Positions 21,166 to 31,313 of a DNA stretch of 64,000 bases are shown here, one piece after another. A model generated the notes under the pieces. The model was not told the DNA's origin, searched no databases, and saw nothing but the letters and a program-made list of their open reading frames with translations. The DNA lies in the NCBI GenBank assembly GCA_977006965.1, contig OZ345375.1, positions 930,001 to 994,000 on the forward strand, written 5' to 3'. Origin of the DNA: Phymatolithon calcareum (taxonomy: Eukaryota; Rhodophyta; Florideophyceae; Hapalidiales). Each line of letters opens with the position of its first letter. Within the stretch, counting starts at the first letter, position 1. The position numbers and the translations under genes were made by a program.

Positions 21166-22296
21166 ATGACCATGACAAGTTTATTTCCAAACGAAGACGC
21201 CCTTGCCAGCGCCATGAACGCCACCGTACCGCACGTGCAGTTCAAAGCCGGATTGATGTCGCACGATGCGACGACGAATATCGTCACAGCCGATCCCCGT
21301 AAGGGCATGTTACAAATCGTGACATCCCCCGAAGATTCACTCACCCATCTCCAATGGCGACCACGTCCCGGCACATCTGTCGAAACAGATCTTATCGTCT
21401 TCCCCGGCGAGTCAGTCATGAAACGCGTGCAAAGCACCCCGGCACGCGTGTACGTTCTCAAGTGGATCGGCGCAGATACACGCATGTTTTTCTGGATGCA
21501 AGGGGGTGACGACACTCAGGATGATCCTATAATCGAGGAGGTGAACCGCATCCTCGAGTTTGGTCCTCAGCAGGTATCGTGAACTCGTCTCCCTCCCCTC
21601 CCGGACGGACTGTCCGCCCGTCCTCCCCCCCCCCGGTCCGGATCGCGTATTTCAGAGCTATTAAAACTGCAATTATACTGATTCTTCCTTCCCCCACAGC
21701 AATCCTCGCGAATCCCATCGCTCCCGCCGCAGCCACCGATCCCGCCTCCACGCTTGCGTATTCCGGAAACATCTGTCACGGCCCCGGTGCCCGACGCAGC
21801 CGCCGCAGCCGCCGCAGCCGCCGCGCGCGCCGCCCTCTCCGTGCAGCCCGCGCCAACCACAGCGTCCCCGGAGAAAGCCGCTGCGCCGGCGACCGCGCTG
21901 ACACTTGAGTCTTTCGGTCGCATGCTCGACGCGTTGCCGAGTGTGGCTAATCCAGGTGCTGCGGATGCCGCGCGTCGCGCAATGCTCGTTCAGCCTACAA
22001 TTCCGGACTTGCTGCGGTCGGCAGAGTTTGCCGCTGCTGTGCAGACACCGGAGGTGCAGAATGTGTTGCCGTCGATTTTTGAACACTTGCCGGAGGAAGA
22101 GCGGAGTGTGGAAGCGGCGGCGGAGCTCATGCGCTGTCCGCAGGTTTTGACGCAGGCGGCAGCACTGTCGAGGGCTTTGAATGCGGGACAGGGCGCCGCG
22201 TTGCTCAGATCGCTTGGGCTTGAGGAGGCGGACGGCGAGGCTGTTGGTATGAAGGCACTTCTGGACGCGCTTAAGAAAGTTCAGCGCAGGGAGTAG
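21166..22296 (+). CDS. RPN13: 26S proteasome ubiquitin receptor Rpn13 (ADRM1), 2 exons
   Basis: Proteasome regulatory-particle subunit that binds ubiquitin and recruits a deubiquitinase. Exons are 21166-21573 and 21700-22296, with a 126-bp GT-AG intron, giving 334 residues. The N-terminal Pru domain (about residues 15-130) shows VQFKAGLMS, HLQWRPRPGT, DLIVFPGES, ARVYVLKWI and RMFFWMQ in the family order. An Ala/Pro linker follows (about 137-200, including a run of nine Ala). The C-terminal DEUBAD-like domain (about 205-325) includes LTLESFGRMLDAL and NVLPSIFEHLPEEE. The frame is open upstream to 21094, but that codon is GTG; ATG 21166 or the one at 21172 is the likely start. Confidence 0.93.
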
Positions 22297-22804
22297 CGGG
22301 CGATGGACACTGTTGTGCCGGCGGTGCGGAATAGGTCGTAGCAGACAAGGTGCAAGGATGTCGGTCCCGGTTTTGGTGTTTCGTGCGCCTTCCAGCTGGA
22401 AGTTGGCACCGACACTGGCGTGCCTGATGTTCCCATAAGGTAGACCGTTGGGGTGAAGAGGCCGTGCGCAGTAGGATTTTTATTGAAAGTTTAGCATTGC
22501 GTGCAAAGCACTAGACGTGAGGAGGGGATTGTGAGGTGTTTTTCTTCCTCGTTCTTTGGCGCTGTTTGCCAAATGAAGGAGATGTACTCTACAGAGATCA
22601 ATAAGAGGTCATTTTGTATTTCAAAATTCTTCACTGGTTGCGGTAGGAGTAGTACGAGATGACCTCTTTATACAAAAATGCATCAGCTTCTCATCAACCT
22701 CCTCTCGCCTCTTTGAAAACAAAACTCTCCGCCGTTGCATTCGTCGCTTCACTCATATTCAGGTCAAGCACGAGTGCATCCACACTTTTTGTCACCAGTG
22801 AGCG
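22297..22804. other. Interval between convergent Rpn13 and NDUFS6 genes
   Basis: About 500 bp of 3' regions. Nothing recognisable beyond likely 3' UTRs. Confidence 0.5.
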
Positions 22805-23188
22805 CTATGCATGCGGCTTCCTCTTGTATCGGAGCCCGCAATACTTGCAAACTTGCGGCCCGGCGTCCTCATCAGAAACAAACAACTTGATGTACTCTAT
22901 CGGATGTCCCAGAGCTCCACCGCCACCATCGCATGCTGCGACAGGGCCATCAACCTCGATTGTGGGGGTCTCGTTGATGAGATCCATGGCATTAGAGCCC
23001 CACTTCTCACGCACTTCGTTCAGATCAGTGTCCTCAGGAATAGCACCAAGAGGCTGATACTTCCGCAACGTCGGAGCTGAGCTTTGCAGTGCACGGACAG
23101 GGATATCGAAAATGCTCGATGCGCGGCTCGCACTGCGAGACAGGCGCAATAATCGTCCCGCGCGATGCATTTTCAAAAGAAAACTCAT
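22805..23188 (-). CDS. NDUFS6: Mitochondrial complex I subunit NDUFS6 (13 kDa, zinc-finger type)
   Basis: A 127-residue precursor of an accessory subunit of NADH:ubiquinone oxidoreductase, needed for late assembly of complex I. The N-terminal 35 residues are Arg/Ser/Leu-rich without acidic residues, as expected for mitochondrial import. The C-terminal CHCC zinc-binding block reads HPIEYIKLF, then PQVCKYCGLRYKRK, with one His and two Cys visible. An upstream Cys that could be the fourth ligand lies in VAACDGGGG. The ATG at 23188 (MSFLLKMHRAGRLL) is the start; the longer frame begins with a non-ATG codon. No intron. Confidence 0.9.
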   Translation of the reverse strand: MSFLLKMHRAGRLLRLSRSASRASSIFDIPVRALQSSAPTLRKYQPLGAIPEDTDLNEVREKWGSNAMDLINETPTIEVDGPVAACDGGGGALGHPIEYIKLFVSDEDAGPQVCKYCGLRYKRKPHA

Positions 23189-24131
23189 CCGAGGTGGTGC
23201 GGGAAACAAGATAGATGGCGTGGAGGCGATGCCATCACAGGCAGGCCTCTCACATGTTGCACACGTGGAAAACCAACCGTACGGGAGACAGGCTGTCGAA
23301 GCCCTGATGAAATGGCTTTCAAATTCTCACAAGAAATGAAGGCCCGTTGCACATTGCGATTTTTGGGCAGGCACTCAACGATCTGAAACTTGTCATACCA
23401 TAAACGCAACGTGCATTTTTTTAAAAAAATGCACGTTGCGTTTATGATATGACAAGACAGTGCACTGTTCATGCACTTCTGTATTTCCACGCTGGAATCT
23501 GAAGTATGATCTTGTTTCTTCAATAATAATCGGCTCTTTTGAAACGTATCAGTTCCACAAGGTTCGGGAGGTGCCCTATTGGGGGTGCGCATTCTCGCGG
23601 CGCTTGTGGATTCGTTGCGTGCACTAATCCGGAAGAAGCCCAACACAACCAACGTATGAAATTGTGCCAGATATGCTTAAAAGCAAAATTTTCGCATGCA
23701 TTAATCACGCAATGCACCGCCACGCTCTACAGCACTTTTCGCGGGTGTTGACGTAAAGCGCAGTTTCTCCTTCGGCCGTACAGTAGTCCACACCGCCACG
23801 CAAGCCGGAGCCACATCGGCCAGTCCAACACTTTGCGTCCGACTCTAGCCCTGGCCTGCAAACATCTGACACCGGAGCTGTATATCATCGCAGACAAAGG
23901 GATTCACATTGGCTCTTCACACATCCTTGGAAGTTCCACCTAACCTGCACTGCACTGTAACAGGTTTTCGCATCGCTGTCCGGACGGGCCTTTGGTCCCC
24001 TCCTTTTCCCTGCGCTCGCCTGTCTTCAAGCCGTCCGAATACGGTCCCCCTTCACGTTGGAAGCATTTAAAGGCGGTGCGAGCTCTCCACCGCCCGCCTC
24101 TTTGCCCTGTCCACCGAAGTCCCAGCCAGCA
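23189..24131. other. Non-coding interval with a large palindrome
   Basis: About 940 bp between the divergent NDUFS6 and kinase genes, so it should hold both promoters. The one striking element is the 68-bp palindrome at 23389-23456. Frames around it are short and unlike known proteins. Confidence 0.6.
23389..23456. repeat. 68-bp near-perfect palindrome
   Basis: Two 34-base arms meet with no spacer at the centre (TTTTTTTAAAAAAA). The arms match except for one position, which would be a G-T pair. The outermost bases are CTTGTCAT and ATGACAAG. No target duplication is evident outside it. Confidence 0.95.
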
Positions 24132-27100
24132 ATGACAACGCCCGCTGGGAAGGATGAGATCGCGTCGCGTCCGCGTCGGCTTCCGGCCTCCGCGTCTGGC
24201 TACACACTGCGTCAGCAAATTGGACAGGGAACTTCAGCGGCCGTGTTCCGCGCCCTGTGCAAACCGCTTGATGACGAGGTTGCCATCAAGGTAATTGATC
24301 TTGAGTGGTTCCAGTCGTCGCTTGAAGATATTTTTCGGGAAATTCAAGTAATGAGTTTGTCCTCTCATCCGAATGTCGTCCCGTTCTCCACAGCGTTTGT
24401 GAACAGTGCGGATTTATGGATCGTCATGCCGCTCCTTACAGGCGGCTCTGTTCTGGATCTTATTCATGATGTATATCCTGGCGGTCTTCCTGAACCGCAT
24501 GCCGTCTACGTTCTTTGGTCACTTCTTAAGGCCATCGACTACTTTCACCGGAACAATCAAATACATCGCGACGTCAAAGCGGCCAACATTTTGCTTGACT
24601 CGAAAGGCAATGTTATGCTTTCTGACTATGGAATGATGGGGTGGATGGTCGAAGGCGGCTGGGAGCGCAAGCAAAGGCAAACGTTTGTTGGCACCCCGTG
24701 CTGGATGGCCCCAGAAGTCATGGAGCAGACGTCAGGCTATGACTATAAAGCGGATATTTGGTCTCTTGGGATCACGGCCATCGAAATTGCCCAAGGTATG
24801 GCGCCGTATTCTAATGCCCCGGCGATGAAGGTGTTGATAATGACACTCCAGAACCCACCTCCTACGCTGGATGCTGCGCATAGGGATAAATTCTCTGACG
24901 AATACAAGGACTTTATCGCGTGCTGCCTCAAAAAAGATCCAACCGAGCGCCCGACATCCTCGGAACTGCTACGACATCCCTTGTTTGCGAATGGGGTTGA
25001 AAAGCCGGCAGATCTCGAGGACCTCATCGCGCAGCTCCCTCCTATCGGATCTCGCGGCGGTGCAGGACAGAAGCAGCTATTCAAACAGCTTACCAAAGCG
25101 AGCAACGTATCTCGATCGGGTATTTGGGAGCGGTCATCTCGCGGGCAAGGATGGGACTTTGGAGACGACACACCTACCTCTTCTTCTGAGACGCTGAATG
25201 GGATTGTTGAAGACGGCGACCCTGGGGGTTATAAGCCCACATCGGATGAACAATTCGGCAGTTCCTTTGATACAGCTGGAGCGGACAGAAGGTTTTCCTA
25301 TGGAACCTACGAACAGGACTCTGGATCCAGGACGGATCATCTAGGGGAAGGTGCGAACTCGACGCACTCAAGAGGTCTTTCAGTGCCGGTATTATCCATG
25401 ACTGCGGACGGGAAAATGATGAAGTCAGGAAATTTGTCTGCCGCGTCGATGCCTGCAAAGACCGTTGGCATGCTGCGCAAAGGAAGGTTCACAGTCTCTG
25501 ATGTTTCTGTCCCAGACAAGGACAAAGTAGAGACGAAACTGGCCGACTTCTTGGATGATACGTCAAGCGCCGGTGGCATTTCCAACTCGTCGTCTTTCAC
25601 TAACATGGCCCCGAACAGCTCCGACGAAAGTCCCTCTGCCGGGCAGAAAAACGCTTCGTCCAATTCGTCACATTCGCAGAGCACGCATGGTGGAACTGTT
25701 GCAGCTGCTTCTATGGAAAGCACATCTGCGATGCCATCCTCAGCAGCTGCAGCCGTCCTTGCACAGAGCTCAGCACCTGTCGTGATGCTGACACCGAGTG
25801 CAATCCAGACAAACAATTCTGTGTCGAATACAGCGTCGGCTCCCAGCGCCAACGCGAGTAGTGTTGGCCCTCGTCAGGGACGACAGTCGCTGCCGCTGGA
25901 CCAGGATGCGAGTACGGCGTCAACGCAAGGGATATCGACCCTGACCCAACCCATTGTGCAAACAACGAAGAAGAAGAGTCGATTTGAGGTATATGACGTG
26001 GAAACGAGTGAATCGAAACCCATGCAAACAGGAGTCGTGTCGTCGGTCGTACCCAGCTCTGGTGGTTCCACGCCTAGTCAGTCGGGAAGCATGTATACTT
26101 CGTCAAAGCCAAAAAGCAAGAGCAGATTCGAGGTTAAGGATATTGTCACGAGCACTCGATCCACGAAACCTGTCGCTTCTCCCGGTGCCGTTCATAGCAC
26201 AACGTCACCGCGTAAGCCCATGCCGCCAGCACCGGCGCCTGCACAGCCGCAACCCGTGCCGTCTGCGCAGTCTCACTTTGCTCCAAGATCTCAAGTGCAG
26301 CCGTCCGGGCAGCAGCAAACGGCGCAACCTGCTCCTCAGACCCAACAGCAACAAACCTCGCAACATGGCCATCAGACCCAGCAGCAACAAACTGCGCAAC
26401 ATGCTTATCAGACTCAACATAATCCTCCCGAGTTGCCGCCCGTAGCGCCCGTGGTGCCGATGAGTCAGTTAACGCCAATGACCCCTTCGCCGCATAGTGC
26501 GTCTGTTATTGCAGTTGGTCAAGCTGGACCAGCGCGCCCTGTCGTGCCTCCCGCTTTAGGATCCCTTGCACCGACAATCGCTCCTAATTCGCATGTGGAC
26601 GTGATTTCTCCTGATTTCATGACTCAGCCTTTTGCACCCCGTTATGTTCAGCAAGCTCAAGTGCAGTCTCCGCTGTCTTTCCAACTGCAACCATCATCTA
26701 TGCCGCAGTCAAACTTGGCAATTCAAGCGTTGTCAAGTGTGGCTACGTTGCACAATAATATTCTTTCATTGCTTCAAGACGGAGACAGACTCCGACAAGA
26801 AAACGACTATTTGCATGGAGCGTTGCGAACCTCGCAAGCTCAGCAGCAGTTGCAGCAAACGCAAATTCAGCAAATGCAACAGCAAATTCACAGTCTACAG
26901 CAGCAGGTTCAGCAACATCAACAGTTGCAACAATTACAGCAGTTGCAGCAGCAACAGCAGCTCATCCAAAATCAACAGCAGCAACTTGAACGGCAGCGGT
27001 CGAACCATTCGTATGTGTCGAGCGGACTTGCAAACTCGGAAACCCCCGTGAGCTATCCATCAACCACAAGTTATGTCCCAGTTGCGCCCACCTCGTCGGT

Positions 27101-28442
27101 CCAAAATACGAATCGCTATTCTAATCCGAATCCTGCCGTGTCGTATTCTTCACATGGACCCGTTGAATCGAGTATAACTCGTACACAGTACTCGAATCAG
27201 CAACGCGTGCATGCGAATGCATCACAAGCCCCAAGCGTTAGCTACTCCACTCATGGGCATGGTGACCCCAATAGTTCTGTTCGTGCTCATAACTACAGTC
27301 AACCGCGTGCTCAAGCAATGGCAACGTCAGGGCCCATGCAGTATCAGACTCAGCAGGCTCCTTCGCGACCGAGCTCTACTGTTCCGACGCAGAGCGAACC
27401 GCAGCCACTGAGCGTGAGACCCGCCGCTCCGGGTCCTGGAATCCAAGCCTCTTCTAGGCAGCATTCTTCCCAGCCAGCATCGGTACCAGTTCAGTCCACG
27501 ACAAGGCAACATTTGGCACAGCAAGGATCAGTGCAAACTGTGCAACCCTCGTCAAGGCAGCACTCGGTTCAGCCGGCACAGGTTCAGACATCAAGACAGC
27601 ACTCTGCCGTTGGGAACAACGGCTTCGCACCGAGCAGTTCGGTCCCGGTAAGCTCGCACCAGGTGCCTGTTCAAGGAACGGCTCGACGATCATCTTATCC
27701 TTCAGCGACGCAGCAGTCTGCAGTACAGACTCATGCTCCTGTCGCCGTTTCGTCTGCTCCCATTCAGTCAGGCCCCCAGTCCGTTGCTACGAAAGCGCAG
27801 CCAACTTCGAATCCAATGCCCATGAGCTCGGCTAATCCAGCGCATACGCAGAATGGGATTTCGCTTAAGCACAGTGCACAATCTTCGAGCGCTTTGCAGC
27901 AGACTCAGAAGCAAGGAGTGCCCGCCATTAGACAGAGCTCGTCGGCACCGTTATCGGTGCAACCAACAACAGTCCGGGTTATTCAAAACCCTGCTAGCTC
28001 TGGGCCTCCCTCCACTCAATCAGTGTCTACAACTCCTAATGGCACAAAGCATGGGAGTCACACTCCGACACTGGTGAGCTCAAACGGGATTTCAAATGTT
28101 ACTGTCGTCAAGGGAAATGTTACTGGGAATGGAATGAATCCGCAACAGCCCACCGTGCAACGTATTGCAAACCCTCAACAGCAGAACATGCAGGCGTCAA
28201 CGCCATCAGTCACCACTTTGCCTGCGCAACAACTCCAGCATTCTGTTCAGAAGCCTCAATCTCAACAGCAGCAACAGCCCAAGCCGCATCCCCATCTGGG
28301 CTCAGCTCATGAAGGTACGACCACGCATCATCATTCAGACTCTGTATTGCCAGCGGTGAAGCACCAGGCAAAGCTGGAGGAGAGTCGTAAGGTTCAGATT
28401 GTCTCCGTGCAGCCGAAGACACCTGCGAGACCTGTCACCTGA
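24132..28442 (+). CDS. STE20-family protein kinase, GCK-VI (OSR1/SPAK/BLUS1-like), with long Gln-rich tail
   Basis: A 1436-residue Ser/Thr kinase. The kinase domain spans residues 24-305. It has the Gly loop IGQGTSAAV, VAIKVID with Lys53, HRDVKAANILL with the catalytic Asp147, DYG (165-167) in place of DFG, and GTPCWMAPEV in the activation segment. The domain is closest to OSR1/SPAK and plant BLUS1-type kinases, which act in osmotic and light signalling. The tail is about 1100 residues of Ser/Pro/Gln-rich sequence. It holds three RFxV motifs, GRFTV (about 452), SRFEV (about 616) and SRFEV (about 664), and a Gln-rich predicted coiled coil at about 900-960. No C-terminal PF2-like domain is obvious. 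The ATG at 24132 is chosen; upstream frame starts with TTG. Confidence 0.9.
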   Translation: MTTPAGKDEIASRPRRLPASASGYTLRQQIGQGTSAAVFRALCKPLDDEVAIKVIDLEWFQSSLEDIFREIQVMSLSSHPNVVPFSTAFVNSADLWIVMPLLTGGSVLDLIHDVYPGGLPEPHAVYVLWSLLKAIDYFHRNNQIHRDVKAANILLDSKGNVMLSDYGMMGWMVEGGWERKQRQTFVGTPCWMAPEVMEQTSGYDYKADIWSLGITAIEIAQGMAPYSNAPAMKVLIMTLQNPPPTLDAAHRDKFSDEYKDFIACCLKKDPTERPTSSELLRHPLFANGVEKPADLEDLIAQLPPIGSRGGAGQKQLFKQLTKASNVSRSGIWERSSRGQGWDFGDDTPTSSSETLNGIVEDGDPGGYKPTSDEQFGSSFDTAGADRRFSYGTYEQDSGSRTDHLGEGANSTHSRGLSVPVLSMTADGKMMKSGNLSAASMPAKTVGMLRKGRFTVSDVSVPDKDKVETKLADFLDDTSSAGGISNSSSFTNMAPNSSDESPSAGQKNASSNSSHSQSTHGGTVAAASMESTSAMPSSAAAAVLAQSSAPVVMLTPSAIQTNNSVSNTASAPSANASSVGPRQGRQSLPLDQDASTASTQGISTLTQPIVQTTKKKSRFEVYDVETSESKPMQTGVVSSVVPSSGGSTPSQSGSMYTSSKPKSKSRFEVKDIVTSTRSTKPVASPGAVHSTTSPRKPMPPAPAPAQPQPVPSAQSHFAPRSQVQPSGQQQTAQPAPQTQQQQTSQHGHQTQQQQTAQHAYQTQHNPPELPPVAPVVPMSQLTPMTPSPHSASVIAVGQAGPARPVVPPALGSLAPTIAPNSHVDVISPDFMTQPFAPRYVQQAQVQSPLSFQLQPSSMPQSNLAIQALSSVATLHNNILSLLQDGDRLRQENDYLHGALRTSQAQQQLQQTQIQQMQQQIHSLQQQVQQHQQLQQLQQLQQQQQLIQNQQQQLERQRSNHSYVSSGLANSETPVSYPSTTSYVPVAPTSSVQNTNRYSNPNPAVSYSSHGPVESSITRTQYSNQQRVHANASQAPSVSYSTHGHGDPNSSVRAHNYSQPRAQAMATSGPMQYQTQQAPSRPSSTVPTQSEPQPLSVRPAAPGPGIQASSRQHSSQPASVPVQSTTRQHLAQQGSVQTVQPSSRQHSVQPAQVQTSRQHSAVGNNGFAPSSSVPVSSHQVPVQGTARRSSYPSATQQSAVQTHAPVAVSSAPIQSGPQSVATKAQPTSNPMPMSSANPAHTQNGISLKHSAQSSSALQQTQKQGVPAIRQSSSAPLSVQPTTVRVIQNPASSGPPSTQSVSTTPNGTKHGSHTPTLVSSNGISNVTVVKGNVTGNGMNPQQPTVQRIANPQQQNMQASTPSVTTLPAQQLQHSVQKPQSQQQQQPKPHPHLGSAHEGTTTHHHSDSVLPAVKHQAKLEESRKVQIVSVQPKTPARPVT

Positions 28443-28966
28443 TTCTTGTCCGGATTCTCTAGGTATAAGTTGGGAAGAACGAGTGCAGCTCACGAAGCAT
28501 GTGCACTATTTTTGCGAGCTTGTGATTGTGCGAGTGTACTGCTCAGTTTCCGTGCCGTCCCTGAAAGGCGTGCTTCCAACGAAGTACTCACTGCAAGCTT
28601 AGCATCCCTGGGTACGGCCCGTAGCATTAACTTGCCTCCTGTACGGTGTCAAGTTAGGTGTTCTGTTCATTTGTCTTCCCAAATTATATAAATAGTCTAA
28701 AGCGAATTTTGCACCGTCAAAGCGCAAACGCGATCATCTTGAGGCATATTCAGCGGCCGGCGGTGTATTTCTTCGGTTCTTCGCTCTTTAGATGTCATCC
28801 TAACTAGATCTAGTAGGGGCCTAAGTAAATTAGTGGATGTCGTGCTGATCATGGCCGTGCAAATGTACTGTACAGTGTCACCGCCGAAAGTGCCAGTGAT
28901 CCCCGGAGGGTACTGGTGCCCTCGACGATGTAAAGATCAGAAAAGTATGTACTACAGAAGTAAAAT
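28443..28966. other. Non-coding interval downstream of the kinase gene
   Basis: About 520 bp, likely the kinase 3' UTR and then unique sequence up to the Fanzor relic. No gene seen. Confidence 0.5.
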
Positions 28967-29940
28967 CTAGGACGGAATGGAACCGGTTCTTGTCAGATGC
29001 GTAGGACATGGGAATCCCAGCAGCTCCTTAAGTCCACAAGTGCCGATATTGGCAGCAGCATTTGCGTCGCGGTCGATCTTCTTCACAGTACAAGTGTTGG
29101 CCAAGTCTGTCCGGTTGTTTAAGCAACGAAACACTCTTAAACATTTGTCTTGTCTCAGCCGAAAGCCGCACGAGTGACAGCACATATATGTTCTGAACTC
29201 GTCGGTGAGAACGACAGGAACCATCAGGGCCAGCGATCGCAAGAGTGAGGGCATGGACCCCGCCGCCCGTGGCTAGCCATGACTGCGCTGAAAAACACAA
29301 CTCTCCGTTGTGCACAAAGGTCCTTCTTCCTCATCCGTTTCATCTTTCCGCGCTCCCTTCTTAGCAACTCGAGCTCTTCTCCAAACGCGATTCTTCTTGC
29401 CATACCGTGCACATTTCTCTGCCGCGCACAAAAACGTGCAAACCTTCGTCGCTGCCTGTCTTCCGACATGAGCTCTGTGATCAACTTGTCCAGGTTCTCG
29501 TACGTTGTGGAAGCAAATGCATTCGCTTCACATGGAAGACGAAGACTCACCTTGCTCAGTTGGCACAGCGCCTCCTTGTAATCTCCAACAACGCGGCTCT
29601 TCTCCATCTTTTCCGTGTGCCGTGCCAAGGACTCGAAGCGATACTCCTTACATGAAACGTAATTACCGCAGTAATCGGTGGCGGAAAACAGTCTGCTGTT
29701 CTACAGACGGTTCTTCGTCGGATCTATCTTGACGCGTGCAGTGGTCCCGATGTTCACTTGACCAGGGTCCACGCCAATGACATGAAACGGTTCGCTCAAA
29801 TCGCCGCAGATTGGCGCCGAGTTCCGGAAAAGCCTTCTGCGGTGCTCGGTGAGGCGAAATGTTTCGTGTATACCCATCCACCTCTCCTGTACGATCTCAG
29901 AGACGCCTGGAGGAAGAAGTGTTGGACATGCGGCATCCAT
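28967..29940 (-). pseudogene. Fanzor/TnpB-like RNA-guided nuclease, disrupted
   Basis: A decayed gene for a eukaryotic TnpB relative (Fanzor). On the minus strand the RuvC-I motif VIGVDPGQVNIGTT lies near 29775. A Lys/Arg-rich helical region with DKLITELMSEDRQRRRF follows. The RuvC-II-like DEFRT precedes the zinc-ribbon half CCHSCGFRL, and RuvC-III appears as DRDANAAANIG. All three catalytic acidic positions (D, E, D) are readable. An in-frame TAG at 29701-29703 splits the frame; coding resumes in the same frame. At least one frameshift between about 29255 and 29300 separates the middle from the zinc ribbon, which seems to have lost its second Cys pair. Upstream (29941-30520) only fragments of a possible N-terminus remain. 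Whether the parent was Fanzor1 or Fanzor2 is unclear. Confidence 0.8.
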
Positions 29941-31313
29941 TTGCCATGATCACGGCACGCACATTTCGCGTGATTATGTGCAGGCTCTTTGACGACCGGC
30001 AGAATTGTCAGCTCTTCAATATCCCCTAATACTGCGGCAACGGAATCCTATGGGCCTGGTCGGCGCGTAGCTCCAATCTAATTGAACACAAATCGAACCG
30101 GGAATCTCCCGCTCCTCCCCGTATCACATTGGGGACAAAAAAGCGAGGGCACAACATTGATGTTGATGTTCCAGGTCTCGGAAAATGTTTGACACCAACT
30201 TCAATCGTATGTTGTCGATTTTCATCCCTTGCCACCCATACTGTGCCCGTGAAGGGAAAAAACGCATTAAGCAAAGAGAAGCGATCGTGCCAGATTGAAA
30301 TCTTCCAAACTAATTGCAACTGCCTATTAATCTGGCTATAGCAGTATAGAAGACATGGTGTTTACGCCAAAGAGACACTATCGACGAGAATAGAATTTCG
30401 GGATCATTAGGGCGCACTACTAGGAAAAAAGTTTGCTTCTGTGAAGAAAGCCGACCTACAGGTTTTTGCCGGCGATTCATGAGGCGGCCTATGTCCCCGT
30501 GCTGACTACGTCCAGTCATAGCTAGCTTATCGAGCGAAATATTCTTGCTTCGAAGGAACGAAATTGGTAACGTCCCTTGTTTCAGTGTTCAGGTAACAAT
30601 GATCAGACTAGCCCTTTCGCATGCTGCACGATGATATGAATCTGGAATCTGATCATGTCCGCCACGTAGATTGGCCTCAGCTTGCTGTGCTATCAGTATT
30701 GCGACGAAACCGGTGCTTGTCTCCTCATTGCACTCAAGTGGCCGAACGTCCAATTTTGTGGCCTTCACAGTGGTCTCTTAGAACAGTTACTTTTCTTCTT
30801 CTATGTCAGGATATCTCAGCGACAGTTAGGCACATTGTGTGGTGTGCCGTTTGTCTTCGTGGAGCTCTCAGCGGTATCCAAGCAATATTGCGATCAAGCC
30901 CGTGCCTGTGCGCTGTCGTATTGAACCGAAAAAGGGGTGCAAGGCAGGCAAATACTCGACCGATCAAACATGAAAAATAGAGAGCGATGACTAGGAGAAA
31001 AGCTCGCGGAAGATGCGTATGCCACAACGATCGACGGTATAACCTAAAATCTATTGCGACGTATTTCATGTAACGACTCCTTCTCTTAACACTAGCGGTT
31101 AACGTTGAGTGCAGTGCGATACAACCCCGTTCAAATGGTCACTTCATATTCAACGAGCAATTCACAGTGAGAATCTGCACTTCGTTCGCGAGCTTGCACA
31201 AGCTGTCAAGAATTTGGAGTCTTGGGGAACCGCTATATAAAGTGGGATCCAATCTCAACATCGCTTGGAAACCAAGCTTGGCGAGTAGACCGTATTTGAT
31301 CTCCGATCGAGAT
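29941..31313. other. Interval upstream of the Fanzor relic and the EAF-like gene
   Basis: About 1.4 kb. Minus-strand frames at 30026-30319 and 30310-30519 may be further decayed parts of the Fanzor N-terminal region, but they carry no recognisable motif. The rest includes the likely promoter of the downstream gene. Confidence 0.4.

Noticed and set aside
23185-23652. 155-codon minus-strand frame upstream of NDUFS6
   Set aside because: Crosses the 68-bp palindrome and has no motif; most likely chance.
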